NCBI GenBank assembly: GCA_021734745.1
Contig: JAIPIK010000002.1
Span: forward strand, 1-64,000
Length of the DNA: 64,000 bases
Reading direction: 5' to 3'
Origin: Candidatus Altimarinota bacterium
GTDB taxonomy: Bacteria > Patescibacteriota > Minisyncoccia > Phycocordibacterales > UBA5272
Shown here: positions 50,606 to 60,000 of the stretch, in pieces
Layout: each line of letters opens with the position of its first letter
How positions within the stretch are numbered: position 1 is the first letter of the stretch
Translations under genes and position numbers: made by a program
Notes under the pieces: generated by a model
What the model saw: only the letters and a program-made list of their open reading frames with translations
Told to the model about the DNA's origin: nothing
Databases searched by the model: none

Positions 50606-50917
50606 TCAACGTGCTGTAAAATACAACAGCGGGATAATGAAAACCATGACACTGGTCACATTACGACCACGTGTGTAGACCTCTGTGGCAGTAAGTCCGT
50701 TCTTGGTGCCGTGGTGAACAAAGTATGAAATGAAGAGTCCTTTTGTGCCATACCCTTTCCAAATAGCGCCTTGAAACATTCCACAAAGGACAACGCACAT
50801 AACCCACAAAACGAACATTGTCGCCATGAACCCTTTCAAAAGAACAGGGATGGCTGCAAGTGCTAAACAAACCAATAACACTCGCGCTACAACCAAATCT
50901 GATTTTGATAATTGCAT
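50606..50917 (-). CDS. Small membrane protein of unknown function
   Basis: A 103-residue protein with helices at about 8-28, 30-50 and 88-100. A polar middle, GAIWKGYGTKGLFISYFVHH followed by GTKNGLTATEVYTRGRN, lies between them. No family recognised. It is a self-contained unit: TTGACA-N18-TATAAT promoter (50955-50984), GAGGAG ribosome binding site (50923-50928), gene, terminator. By eye its GC content is near half, clearly above the adjacent genes, which suggests a different origin. Confidence 0.72.
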   Translation of the reverse strand: MQLSKSDLVVARVLLVCLALAAIPVLLKGFMATMFVLWVMCVVLCGMFQGAIWKGYGTKGLFISYFVHHGTKNGLTATEVYTRGRNVTSVMVFIIPLLYFTAR

Positions 50918-50954
50918 GACAACTCCTCAAAAAATTGATGTAGTGACAATATAT

Positions 50955-50984
50955 ATTATACCATGAATACTACACAAGTGTCAA
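50955..50984 (-). promoter_or_regulatory. Consensus promoter of the 103-residue protein gene
   Basis: Minus strand TTGACA (50979-50984) and TATAAT (50955-50960) with an 18-base spacer. Confidence 0.8.
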
Positions 50985-51077
50985 TAGTAGGTGACGGTAT
51001 CTAAATCGGATTTAAATAGCAATCTTTCGCCATAAACATTCGAATATCACGCACAATATAAGTGTATTGTAATCCCC

Positions 51078-51683
51078 CTACCTCCCTTTCCTCAACACCG
51101 GTAGTATTCTATCAACTATTTTTCTATACCCAGCATCATTCGGATGAACTGCATCACTCATAAACTCTCTATTTCCAATAAGACCACCCAAAACATTTGT
51201 CACGTGTAGTGTCCCTCGTTTTTTTACTATCTTTTCAAACTCAGTATCATAAGGATCAGTTAAAACTCCTCCTTGTATGCCAAGTAAAATAACAACAGCT
51301 CCACTCTTTTGTATTTCAACCACCATATTATCAATATTTTTAAAAGTATTAGCAAGTGGAATTTTATGTAAAAAATCATTACCACCAAATAAAATAAAAA
51401 CCACTTTTGGATTCTTTTCAATAACATCATTAATTCTTAATAATCCTTGCGCACTTGTTTCTCCAGGGACACCCATATTAATTACTGGTTCACCAATTTC
51501 ATTTGAAATTAATGTTGCCATATCATTGCCTGATGTAGAACCAACTCCGTAAATTAAACTATCTCCGAACATTACTATCGAATCCCCTTTTGATGGATAA
51601 TTAGTAATTTTTACAGGTTTAAAATACATAAATAGAAATATTCCAACAATTAATACTATGACTATTTCTATAATTTTTTTCAT
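51078..51683 (-). CDS. SGNH/GDSL-family hydrolase, membrane anchored (copy 1)
   Basis: A 201-residue protein with an N-terminal helix (about 3-20) and a complete SGNH hydrolase: block I VMFGDSLIYGVG with the serine, the glycine of block II in NMGVPGETSAQGL, block III FGGNDFL, and block V DAVHPNDAGY with the Asp-His pair. Such enzymes hydrolyse esters; TesA-like lipases and O-acetyl-glycan esterases are the nearest types. It acts outside the cytosol. A paralogue of equal length lies at 53744-54349, with the GIY-YIG gene and pyrG between. Confidence 0.85.
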   Translation of the reverse strand: MKKIIEIVIVLIVGIFLFMYFKPVKITNYPSKGDSIVMFGDSLIYGVGSTSGNDMATLISNEIGEPVINMGVPGETSAQGLLRINDVIEKNPKVVFILFGGNDFLHKIPLANTFKNIDNMVVEIQKSGAVVILLGIQGGVLTDPYDTEFEKIVKKRGTLHVTNVLGGLIGNREFMSDAVHPNDAGYRKIVDRILPVLRKGR

Positions 51684-51714
51684 ATAATTAGTTTAACATG
51701 GGATAATATACTAT

Positions 51715-51960
51715 ATGTTTTACGTATACATCCTAACTTGCAAAGATAATACTCTTTATGTTGGCTCAACTAATGATATGGAGAAGCGACTACATCAACA
51801 TAATAATTTAAAATCTGGTGCTCACTATACAAAAATCCGTCGTCCAGTAAAACTAAGTTATCAAGAAGACTGCAAAACATTTGAGGAAGCAAGGTCACGC
51901 GAAGCGGAACTAAAGCGATTAACACGTAAAGAAAAACTATCGCTAATTAACAAAAAATAA
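51715..51960 (+). CDS. GIY-YIG nuclease-domain protein (YhbQ/UPF0213 type)
   Basis: An 81-residue single-domain GIY-YIG protein: FYVYILTCKDNTLYVGST has the Y-V-Y and Y-V-G strands, DMEKRLHQHNN the catalytic arginine region, and ARSREAELKRLTRKEK the glutamate and basic tail. YhbQ-type proteins are small DNA-binding nucleases of uncertain role. A GATAAT box lies 7 nt before the ATG, so a leaderless message is possible. It is divergent from copy 1 of the SGNH hydrolase and convergent with pyrG. Confidence 0.88.
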   Translation: MFYVYILTCKDNTLYVGSTNDMEKRLHQHNNLKSGAHYTKIRRPVKLSYQEDCKTFEEARSREAELKRLTRKEKLSLINKK

Positions 51961-51977
51961 ATAATTCTGAACGATAT

Positions 51978-53672
51978 TTATTTCTTAGATGCAATTTGTA
52001 AAAACGCAGTGAAGAGAGGGTGTGGTGAGAGTGGTCTTGCTTTGAACTCTGGGTGAGCTTGTGTTGCAACGAAAAATGGATGAACTTTTTTTGGTAATTC
52101 AATAAATTCCATTAACTTACCATCTGGAGATGTTCCAGAAAAAACTAGTCCTGCATCCTCAATTTGTTTTATATAATTAGGATTAACTTCATATCTATGA
52201 CGATGACGTTCACTGATTGCAGTGTCAGAATATGCTTTTGCAACTAAACTACCTTCTTTAATAATCGCCGTATAAGCACCTAATCGCATACTTCCTCCGT
52301 AATTTTTATTTCCAACTTTTTCTTTTTGTGATTCCATAATAGTAATCACATCTTCTGTTGCTTTATCGTCCAACTCTTTTGAAGTAGCTCCTTTTATACC
52401 AACTACATTTCTAGCATATTCGATTACTGCAAGTTGCATGCCATAACAGAGTCCAAGATAAGGGATTTTATTTTCTCTAATATATTTTATTACCTCTAAC
52501 TTACCTGTAATCCCACGTGAACCAAACCCTCCAGGAATAATAATTCCATCAAATGTATCAAGTGACTTTAATTTTTTCTTGACATCACTTGCAGTTATTT
52601 TCCCAGCAACTTCATATTCTCCGGAATTAATCCAAGTAATGACTGGTTTTTTGTTTAATTTATAAGCTGAAAACTTAACTGCCTCTATTACCGATAAGTA
52701 TGCGTCACTCAAAACAAAATCTCCTGTATCAAAATATTTTCCTACAATAGCTATTTTAATTTCACTTGTTGCTGTGTGAGCTTTTTTTACAAAAGTATCC
52801 CAAGCTTTCTTGTTCTTATCCCCCTCTTCTTTTCTTTCTTTAGAAACTTTTTTATTTAAACTCAAAACTTCACTAATAATATCTCCAACATTTTCTTTCT
52901 CAAAATTAAAAGGAACATCATAAATACTACTTACATCAGGTGCTCCAATAATATTTTCTTGCTTTACATTACAAAAGAATGCTAATTTTTCTTTTCTTTT
53001 TTCATCAAGAGTAATTTTACTTCGTGCGATAATCATATCTGGCCAAACACCAGATGACTGTAATGTTCTAACAGCATGTTGTGTTGGTTTTGTTTTCATT
53101 TCACCGAGCGCGCCTGGAACTGGAAGATATGACACCATGACACAAGCAACGTCTTTTGGATTCTCAGTTTTCAACATACGAGCTGCCTCTAAGAATAAAA
53201 TATTTTCATACTCACCAATTGTTCCGCCAATTTCAATAATCACGCATTCAGCTCCTGACTTTTCTTGAGCTCGTTTTATACGACTAATAACTTCCATTGG
53301 TATATGTGGTACGACTTGCACACATTTACCTTTATAAAACATACTTCTTTCTTTTTCTATAACTCCTTGGTACACACGACCTGTTGTCATGTAATTATTG
53401 TTTGGAAGATTTATATTCAAAAAACGCTCATAATTTCCCATATCTTGATCTGTTTCATGTCCATCATCAAGAACGAAAACTTCACCGTGCTCAGTTGGGT
53501 TCATCGTACCAGCATCTACGTTTACATATGGGTCAATCTTTATAGAAGTAACAATGTGGCCCCTGTCTTGCAAAATTTTGGCAATAGAAGAGGCGGTGAC
53601 TCCTTTCCCAACTCCGGAGATAACACCGCCTACGACAAAAATATACTTTGGATTTTGCTTTTTCGTAGCCAT
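51978..53672 (-). CDS. pyrG: CTP synthase
   Basis: A 564-residue enzyme making CTP from UTP, ATP and glutamine. The synthetase domain begins KYIFVVGGVISGVGKGVTAS, with DPYVNVDAGTMNP and HGEVFVLDDGHETDQDMG, and runs to about residue 270. The glutaminase domain (about 300-560) has GGFGSRG, the nucleophile PYLGLCYGMQ, and the His/Glu pair ATQAHPEF. All catalytic parts are present and the length is normal. I use the ATG at 53672 (MATKKQNPKY); the frame can be extended three codons upstream but that adds nothing conserved. It is flanked by the two SGNH hydrolase genes. Confidence 0.96.
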   Translation of the reverse strand: MATKKQNPKYIFVVGGVISGVGKGVTASSIAKILQDRGHIVTSIKIDPYVNVDAGTMNPTEHGEVFVLDDGHETDQDMGNYERFLNINLPNNNYMTTGRVYQGVIEKERSMFYKGKCVQVVPHIPMEVISRIKRAQEKSGAECVIIEIGGTIGEYENILFLEAARMLKTENPKDVACVMVSYLPVPGALGEMKTKPTQHAVRTLQSSGVWPDMIIARSKITLDEKRKEKLAFFCNVKQENIIGAPDVSSIYDVPFNFEKENVGDIISEVLSLNKKVSKERKEEGDKNKKAWDTFVKKAHTATSEIKIAIVGKYFDTGDFVLSDAYLSVIEAVKFSAYKLNKKPVITWINSGEYEVAGKITASDVKKKLKSLDTFDGIIIPGGFGSRGITGKLEVIKYIRENKIPYLGLCYGMQLAVIEYARNVVGIKGATSKELDDKATEDVITIMESQKEKVGNKNYGGSMRLGAYTAIIKEGSLVAKAYSDTAISERHRHRYEVNPNYIKQIEDAGLVFSGTSPDGKLMEFIELPKKVHPFFVATQAHPEFKARPLSPHPLFTAFLQIASKK

Positions 53673-53743
53673 AATAATCAACTTAGTATCTCAAAATGAT
53701 TAAGAATAGTAAAGGAACAAAAAAATATACAAAAAACACAAAT

Positions 53744-54349
53744 CTAGAAAGCCTTTTTCAAAATTGGATAAATTTTGTCTGCAATAATTTTATACCCAAT
53801 ATCATTTGGATGTACTTCATCGAACATTAATTCATCTACACCAATTATTCCATCTAAAACATTTGGCACATAGAGAGCGCCTCTATTTTTTGCTATTAGT
53901 TTAAAATTACCAGAGTATGGATCTGTAATGATTCCACCTTGTATACCCAAAAGTATGACAACTGCGCCAGCTTCTTGTAATTTTTGTACTATGGTATCAA
54001 GATTTTTGAAAGTTTCTACTTCACTTACACCTTGTAAGAAATCATTACCCCCGAATAACACCATCACCACGTCAGGCTTTTTATTTATTACCTCATCAAT
54101 TCTCATTAGGCCTTGTGCAGTTGTCTCTCTTCTGACCCCCATGGCAGTAACAGGTTTTTTTATTTTCTTGGAAAGTAGTGAGGCAATATCATTACCCTCA
54201 GTTGAGCCAATACCGACCGTAAGACTATCACCAAACATAACAATATTATCTCCAAGTGCGGGGAAGTTAATAATTTTTCTTACTCTAAAAAAAATAACCA
54301 CTATGGTGGATGTCCCTATAAATATTACTGCTATCAGAACATTTTGCAT
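53744..54349 (-). CDS. SGNH/GDSL-family hydrolase, membrane anchored (copy 2)
   Basis: A paralogue of 51078-51683 with the same length and layout: helix (about 3-22), IVMFGDSLTVGIGSTEGND, FGGNDFLQGV, DEVHPNDIGYK. The serine, glycine, asparagine and Asp-x-x-His are all kept, so both copies should be active. TACAAT (54356-54361, minus) is 6 nt before the ATG: leaderless. Two closely related esterases 2 kb apart suggest duplication, perhaps with different glycan or lipid targets. Confidence 0.85.
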   Translation of the reverse strand: MQNVLIAVIFIGTSTIVVIFFRVRKIINFPALGDNIVMFGDSLTVGIGSTEGNDIASLLSKKIKKPVTAMGVRRETTAQGLMRIDEVINKKPDVVMVLFGGNDFLQGVSEVETFKNLDTIVQKLQEAGAVVILLGIQGGIITDPYSGNFKLIAKNRGALYVPNVLDGIIGVDELMFDEVHPNDIGYKIIADKIYPILKKAF

Positions 54350-54402
54350 TCACATATTGTAGCATAAAGAAAAACAGATACTCATATTGTATATGTATAA
54401 AT

Positions 54403-56064
54403 CTAAATATTTATTGAAGCCCTTACAATTCGTATATCTTGATAAGTATACTTACCTTTCAAATGTTCGAACACAGGTGTTAACTTACGAGTTTTTAATT
54501 CCTTAAAGGTTTTTGTGATTTTGGTAACATCTTTTTTCAGTGGAAGTGTGTGATTTAACTCTACTTTTTCTTTTAATTCTATTAGTTTTTCTATGTGACC
54601 AATAATTGTATCGACTGTTACATTACGTTTATCTGCAATTTCTTTTATTGTTAATTTTTCTTTTAGCATTTCTTGAGTCTTTGTATGTGAGGCTACTTTC
54701 TCCACTATTTCCTCATCTTCTATTTCATCCAACTCAGTTAAAGTTCCACCAGATTCAGTTATAAACTTTTCCTGTAGCTTCTCTAATTGAGTATCTGTAT
54801 ATTTTGATATTGCGTTTTCAGCTTGAACACTTTTAGAAACAAAAGTTAAATCTGCCTCTCTAACTTGTTCTGCAATCATCAATGCTTGAGGATTAAAACC
54901 CTTTAGATAAAGACCTTCTAATGACTTCAAACGTGAAAGTGCAACATATCCCTGCCCTGAAGCAAAAGCTCGACTAAGATCGATTTCTGCTTTATCTAAT
55001 GTCATTCCTTGTGATTTGTGCACAGTAATTGCCCACGCTAGTTTTACTGGAAGTTGTTGTAGCTCGGCTTTTACCTTTCCATCTTCTTCTATTTTCCAAG
55101 AATCAGCTTTTATTGTTATCTTCTTGCCGCTTACCAATTCAACAATTGGTGCACCTTCATTATCAAAATTAATAACTAATCCCATCGAACCATTAACATA
55201 ACTTCTATCTTGTGCATTTTTTATACATATAACTTTTGCACCGATTTTTAATTGTAAAATTTCATTTGCAAGACAATTATTTTTAAGTGCAGCAACAAGT
55301 TGTGCTTTACCTTTTGTAATCATATGATAAGCACGAATATCCCCTGGAATTGAATTAAAAGCTTTTAGATTTATTTGATCAACATTTTCATTGTGTGTAT
55401 ATAATTTTATATGATCATCACTGTGGGCATTCTTACTTGCCTCTTGCAACATTTCATAATGTTCTTCTTCTACTTCACATGACCTTATTGCATTTAAAAT
55501 TGATGAGAGTTTATCATCATCTTGTCTGAACTGTTCTGTTAAATAACACGTTACCGGTTTGGACTCTTTCCATGCTGTAGACATAAAAGCAAATACGTCT
55601 GTACTTTCATATTCATCACCATGACGAGTAACTGGTGGTAATTGAAAAAAATCTCCAGTGAAAACAACTTGCATTCCACCAAATGGCTTTTCATTTCGTC
55701 TCATATGTTTTCCTACCCTATCTAACATATCTACAAATGATGCGTGCAACATCGACACTTCATCAATAATTAATACTTGTGTTTCATTCCATCTTTTATA
55801 AAGATTTTGTTTTTCTTCGAGTGCGCCTAAGTCATAGCTATGTAACTTTTGTTTGATACCTATACCACTCCAAGCGTGTATAGTTGTTCCGTTAATATGA
55901 GTCGACGCAATACCTGTTGAAGCAGTAACCGCATACCTAACTCCATGTTTTCTAAGGTAAGTAATATATTCTCTTAAGACATGACTCTTACCTGAACCTG
56001 CTGCACCAGTTAGAAATGTCGTGTGTCCGAGTTTTAGAATTGAGAGTGCTGTCTTTTGTAACAT
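54403..56064 (-). CDS. PIF1-like helicase with C-terminal HTH
   Basis: A 553-residue superfamily 1B DNA helicase. Walker A TFLTGAAGSGKSHVL, VTASTGIASTHINGTTIHAW, Walker B VLIIDEVSMLHASFVD, GDFFQLPPV, AITVHKSQGMTLDKAEIDLS and YVALSRLKSLEGLYL are all in family order. A C-terminal region (about 450-515, EMLKEKLTIKEIADKRNVTV followed by TIIGHIEKL) resembles the HTH_40 domain found on some RecQ and PIF1 helicases. PIF1 enzymes unwind G-quadruplexes and stalled forks. TATACT (56071-56076, minus) is 6 nt before the ATG. Confidence 0.92.
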   Translation of the reverse strand: MLQKTALSILKLGHTTFLTGAAGSGKSHVLREYITYLRKHGVRYAVTASTGIASTHINGTTIHAWSGIGIKQKLHSYDLGALEEKQNLYKRWNETQVLIIDEVSMLHASFVDMLDRVGKHMRRNEKPFGGMQVVFTGDFFQLPPVTRHGDEYESTDVFAFMSTAWKESKPVTCYLTEQFRQDDDKLSSILNAIRSCEVEEEHYEMLQEASKNAHSDDHIKLYTHNENVDQINLKAFNSIPGDIRAYHMITKGKAQLVAALKNNCLANEILQLKIGAKVICIKNAQDRSYVNGSMGLVINFDNEGAPIVELVSGKKITIKADSWKIEEDGKVKAELQQLPVKLAWAITVHKSQGMTLDKAEIDLSRAFASGQGYVALSRLKSLEGLYLKGFNPQALMIAEQVREADLTFVSKSVQAENAISKYTDTQLEKLQEKFITESGGTLTELDEIEDEEIVEKVASHTKTQEMLKEKLTIKEIADKRNVTVDTIIGHIEKLIELKEKVELNHTLPLKKDVTKITKTFKELKTRKLTPVFEHLKGKYTYQDIRIVRASINI

Positions 56065-56094
56065 TGTTTTAGTATATCAGATTACAGGACAACA

Positions 56095-56123
56095 TTGACA
56101 TAAGTTGCAATTTGATGTAATAT
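56095..56123 (+). promoter_or_regulatory. Promoter of the half-size transporter gene
   Basis: TTGACA (56095-56100), 17 bases, TAATAT (56118-56123). The -35 box extends as TTGACATAAG, shared with the promoters at 1294 and 1982. Confidence 0.7.
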
Positions 56124-56181
56124 ATATATTAGACATAGGTTTCCCTCTACCAATTACAAAAGAGGTTTTTTGGGAGGTTGT

Positions 56182-56586
56182 ATGAATGATTCTACTTTGA
56201 AAATGGTGCTATCTGGAATACTGTTTGGGTTGTGGCCCCTGTTCATGAATAAAAGTAATTTGAATGGTGGGACATCTGTCACTTTTTTTGCAGTTATTGT
56301 ACTGCTGACTGTTTTACCATTTGGAATATACAACGGGATAAATATTTCTGGTACAAGGTGGTGGTTTGCTGTCCTTGCTGGGTGCACCGGAGCATTGGGA
56401 CTTATCGCATTCAACTCTGTACTTTCAAAAGTTAGCAAAGGAGAAGTTGGTCAACTGTTCATCTTAATGGTGGTTGTCCAAGTATCAATCCCAGCTATAT
56501 ATCATGTGTACACCAATGGTGGATTAACCTTAAAGACAGCTAGTGGATTTGTTGCAGCAATAATAGCAGCAATTCTGCTCGTTTGA
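56182..56586 (+). CDS. Half-size EamA/DMT-type membrane transporter
   Basis: A 134-residue protein with four to five helices (about 7-24, 32-48, 60-78, 88-108, 114-133). The order GILFGLWPLFMNKS, FNSVLSKVSKGEVGQL and VVVQVSIPAIYHV is that of one EamA half: a loop with N-x-x-L-x-x-x-x and a helix with P-x-x-x. Half-size members work as dimers and export or import small metabolites; the substrate is unknown. GGGAGG (56172-56177) fixes the ATG at 56182 over the in-frame TTG at 56170. A strong terminator follows. By eye it is richer in GC than its neighbours. Confidence 0.65.
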   Translation: MNDSTLKMVLSGILFGLWPLFMNKSNLNGGTSVTFFAVIVLLTVLPFGIYNGINISGTRWWFAVLAGCTGALGLIAFNSVLSKVSKGEVGQLFILMVVVQVSIPAIYHVYTNGGLTLKTASGFVAAIIAAILLV

Positions 56587-56602
56587 TAAATTTACTCCAC
56601 CA

Positions 56603-56636
56603 CGCCCCGCTTTGAAGCATGGTTTTCAAAGCGGGT
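56603..56636 (+). terminator. Intrinsic terminator after the transporter gene
   Basis: CCCGCTTTGAA/TTCAAAGCGGG around GCATGGTT, followed by T5. Confidence 0.88.
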
Positions 56637-56705
56637 TTTTGTTTAAAACAAAAATCATGTTAGTATTGTTATTAGAATTTTCACCTCAAGAAACGGAGTA
56701 GAGAA

Positions 56706-56993
56706 ATGATTAAGGAAATAATCAAGTGGGAAGCTTTCCCAAAAAAACTACCTAAGAATATGCTCGGAACCATTACAAAAGTAATGATTGACCGTGGTAA
56801 TGGTGTTGAGCTTGCAACTCTAGATAGCACGGTTCCGGATAGATTCAAGTTTTTTTTGGAATGCAAAGGTATACTCGGTGGAACTATTATTGAAGATATA
56901 AACGAAATACTGTACATTGCACACAATCCAATCGGCCCAATTGAACTAATAAAGAAAGAGGAAAAAAAGAAAAAAGAACAAAAAACCCCGTAA
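56706..56993 (+). CDS. Small hypothetical cytosolic protein
   Basis: A 95-residue protein, no family recognised. IIKWEAFPKKLPKNMLGTIT and KVMIDRGNGVELATLDST suggest a small beta-rich domain. The tail LIKKEEKKKKEQKTP is highly charged, and its last codons already form the left arm of the terminator. GGAG (56695-56698) lies 7 nt before the ATG. A weak promoter (TTGTTT 56639-56644, TAGTAT 56661-56666) starts right after the previous terminator, so this is another self-contained unit. Confidence 0.6.
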   Translation: MIKEIIKWEAFPKKLPKNMLGTITKVMIDRGNGVELATLDSTVPDRFKFFLECKGILGGTIIEDINEILYIAHNPIGPIELIKKEEKKKKEQKTP

Positions 56994-57016
56994 GTAGAAC
57001 ACTACTTGCGGGGTTT
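56983..57016. terminator. Bidirectional terminator
   Basis: AAACCCCGTAAGTAG/CTACTTGCGGGGTTT, a 15-bp stem with one mismatch, with A- and T-runs outside. It ends the 56706 gene (plus) and the RCC1-repeat gene (minus). Confidence 0.88.
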
Positions 57017-57057
57017 ACTTATTTAATTATTAAAAGAAAATTTAAATAATTAAACTT

Positions 57058-60000
57058 CTACCTCACCTGTTTAAACACCTTAAATGTATCCTCAAAGTTC
57101 TTGAAAATCACATCAACAACTGATTCATTATGCTGAGGTGTGATGATGGTACGCATAGGTAGTTTCTTTAAGTTTCCAGCTTCATCTTTTGAGGCTACTT
57201 GTATTCGGTAAATAGTTCCTGGTTTTAGTACTGGGACAATAACTGCATGATTGGTGGTATAGTTATTTGTTTCTTCTATTTTGTTAATAAGTTCTTTATC
57301 AGATGAACCACTACCTTCTTCATAACTAACAATAGATGTTGCTGGTTCGTCTGTGTTCCAAGAAATAACAGTTTGAGCTCTATCTGTTCTACCTGACACA
57401 AGAGCACTGTTAACCTTTATAGAAGCTACTTGTGGTGGAGTGTTATCAATACCCATAGTGATAATGAAGGGTTCGCGGGCTTCTATGGTATTTCCATTAG
57501 CTGTTGTACCTGATATTGATACTTCATAAGTAGTTCCTGGTGTAAGACCAGTTACTAATACATCGTGATGCTTAACTAATTCTTTAATAACTTTTCTATT
57601 TGATTCTCCTGTACGTACATTTCTGTAATCAACTATAGAGGAAGATAGGCTAGCTGATGTCCAAACAGTACGGAATGAGTCTGTTTTACGTTCTACTATA
57701 GAACCTTGTATATTTGGGGCTTTGGTTATGAATGTAAGGTCTTGACTCTTTCCAACTACTTGAGGGAATACGTGGGACTTTGCTTGTATATGATACTTTG
57801 TATTTGGTTTTAGATTAGCTAACTCTATAGTATGGGTTAATTGTTTATCTGGAGATGATGGTGCATTAAGAACATAACTTTGATTGTTTTCTTTGTATTC
57901 TTCATCACTAGCATAATCAAGGGAACTAATTGATTTAATATTTGTTTTCCAGATTACGGTTGCACTACTTTCTGTAACATCTACAACACTTGGTGTAGAC
58001 ACAGACGGTGGAGAAAGAGATGGTAATGCTGATTCAATTAATTCTTCTATCTTACCTTGTATGTCTGTTGCTTTGTCTAGGAAAGTAGAGTCGGTTAGCA
58101 TTTCGGAGATGAAGAGGGTTTTGAAGGTGGAGTCGGGGTAGACCGCGACATTTCCTGCGTTATCTACTACTGTGACACGATAATTGTAATCTGTACCGGT
58201 CTGCAATTTCTTTAATTTAATAATCTTAGATTTTGATAATTCTTTAGATCCTTCAGTTGAAGTAAAATCCTTCGTCTCCCCATAATCAATAAACACCCTC
58301 ACATCCTCATTCGTCACAACCTTCACTTCAGTACTAAACGCTCCGACATTACCAACGTCAACAGAAGTAATTACAGGAGCTGTTGTATCTAATGTAACAG
58401 AAGGAGAACCACCCCCACCTCCAACATATTGGGTGACAATAACTACTTCGCCGTCTTTTGTAGTTGAGAATGTTTGTTCGGATGAGGAAGAAGTATTGCC
58501 GGCAGCATCACTTGAGAATACTTTGAAGTAATATGGAGTTGAAGGTGTAAGTGTTTGAGCTTGGGAATTGGTGTCTATAGTATCTTTACTAAGAGAGACA
58601 ACATGGTAGTTAGACTTAGTAGAATCAAGTACTGTAGTACGAGTAAGTACTCCTGGTGATGTCCCCCATTCTACTTGAGATGTAGAAGGTTCATCTGTTT
58701 GCCATATGATAACTCCAGCATTAGATGAAATAACTGGGGTAGAGATGTTAGATATTTCTGGAGGATTAACATCCAGTGTTGTAGAGAAGGTGTAATAACT
58801 TCCACCATTAGTATCTATAGTTTCATTACCTTCACCATCAGTTGATTTTACGTAATAGTAATATCTAGTTCCTGGAGTAAGTCCAGATATATCTATTTTG
58901 TGTTGACATATACTTGTGGCACAGGCTACGTTTGTTGCACTCCATTCTGATATTGATGGAATTATGTTCTGATTGATTGAATAGTAAACATAGGAGTCGG
59001 ATGAGGTTGAGGTATTCCAGAATATAGTTACAGAATTATCTGTGAGATTAATAGCATTTACTCCGGTAATGATTGGGCCACCTACAGTAGAGAAGTCTGG
59101 GCCACTAATATATGAACTTACATTTCCAGAAACATCTTCTGCTCTTAAGCGAAGATTGTATGTTGTATTAGGAGATAGATTTTGTATATATATACTATGT
59201 GAAAGGACATAAGAGACGCTAGGAACTGATACCCAGGTACTACTTCCATTTGGACGATATTCGACTTCCCCTTTTGCTAATTCATCTGTAGTGAATGTTA
59301 CTTGTACTGAAGTATTTTTTAGATTAGCTCCTGGGAGAAGAATACTTGCTGGCTCTATTGTTGGTGGTGTGGTATCTGAACTTCCTTGACCGTTTGGTAC
59401 ATCAGACATGATTGTAGTGTAATCAGATATATCTCCATCTGTATCTTCAACTGCTAATTTGTAGAAATGAGTACTTGATGTTCCGGTACTAATAATATGA
59501 TGATAGTAGTTAATTGAGGGATTAGTAATATCAGTTAGAACACTATAATTAACTCCGTCTGTAGAATGATAGAGTTTGTAGGATGAGAAAGAAGATGATG
59601 TTGTTGCTTGGAATACTCCCCAGCTTAAGAATTCTCTATATGAGTTAATTAGAGTGTTGGATATATCTTTGAAATCGAAGTTAGATGGGAGTGCTGGAGC
59701 GACAATTGAGTGATATATATAGTTTCCTGCTATATCTTTTATCTCAATGTATACAGTTTCGTTACCATCTACATCTTTGCCTGGTAACCAAGGAATAGAA
59801 GAGGATGAGAAGTTACCGGATAAAGCTGACCAGACACAGGAATTACCTTCTGTATCGGATGATGGGAAAGTATTATCATTACAGAGACGATACTGGAATT
59901 GAGAATCATCAGCAGAAGACATGATAATATTGTTTTCTGATGAATCAAGAATGATAGTTGTATATGTTGGTGACTTGGTATCTAAGACAAAAGTAGCCGA

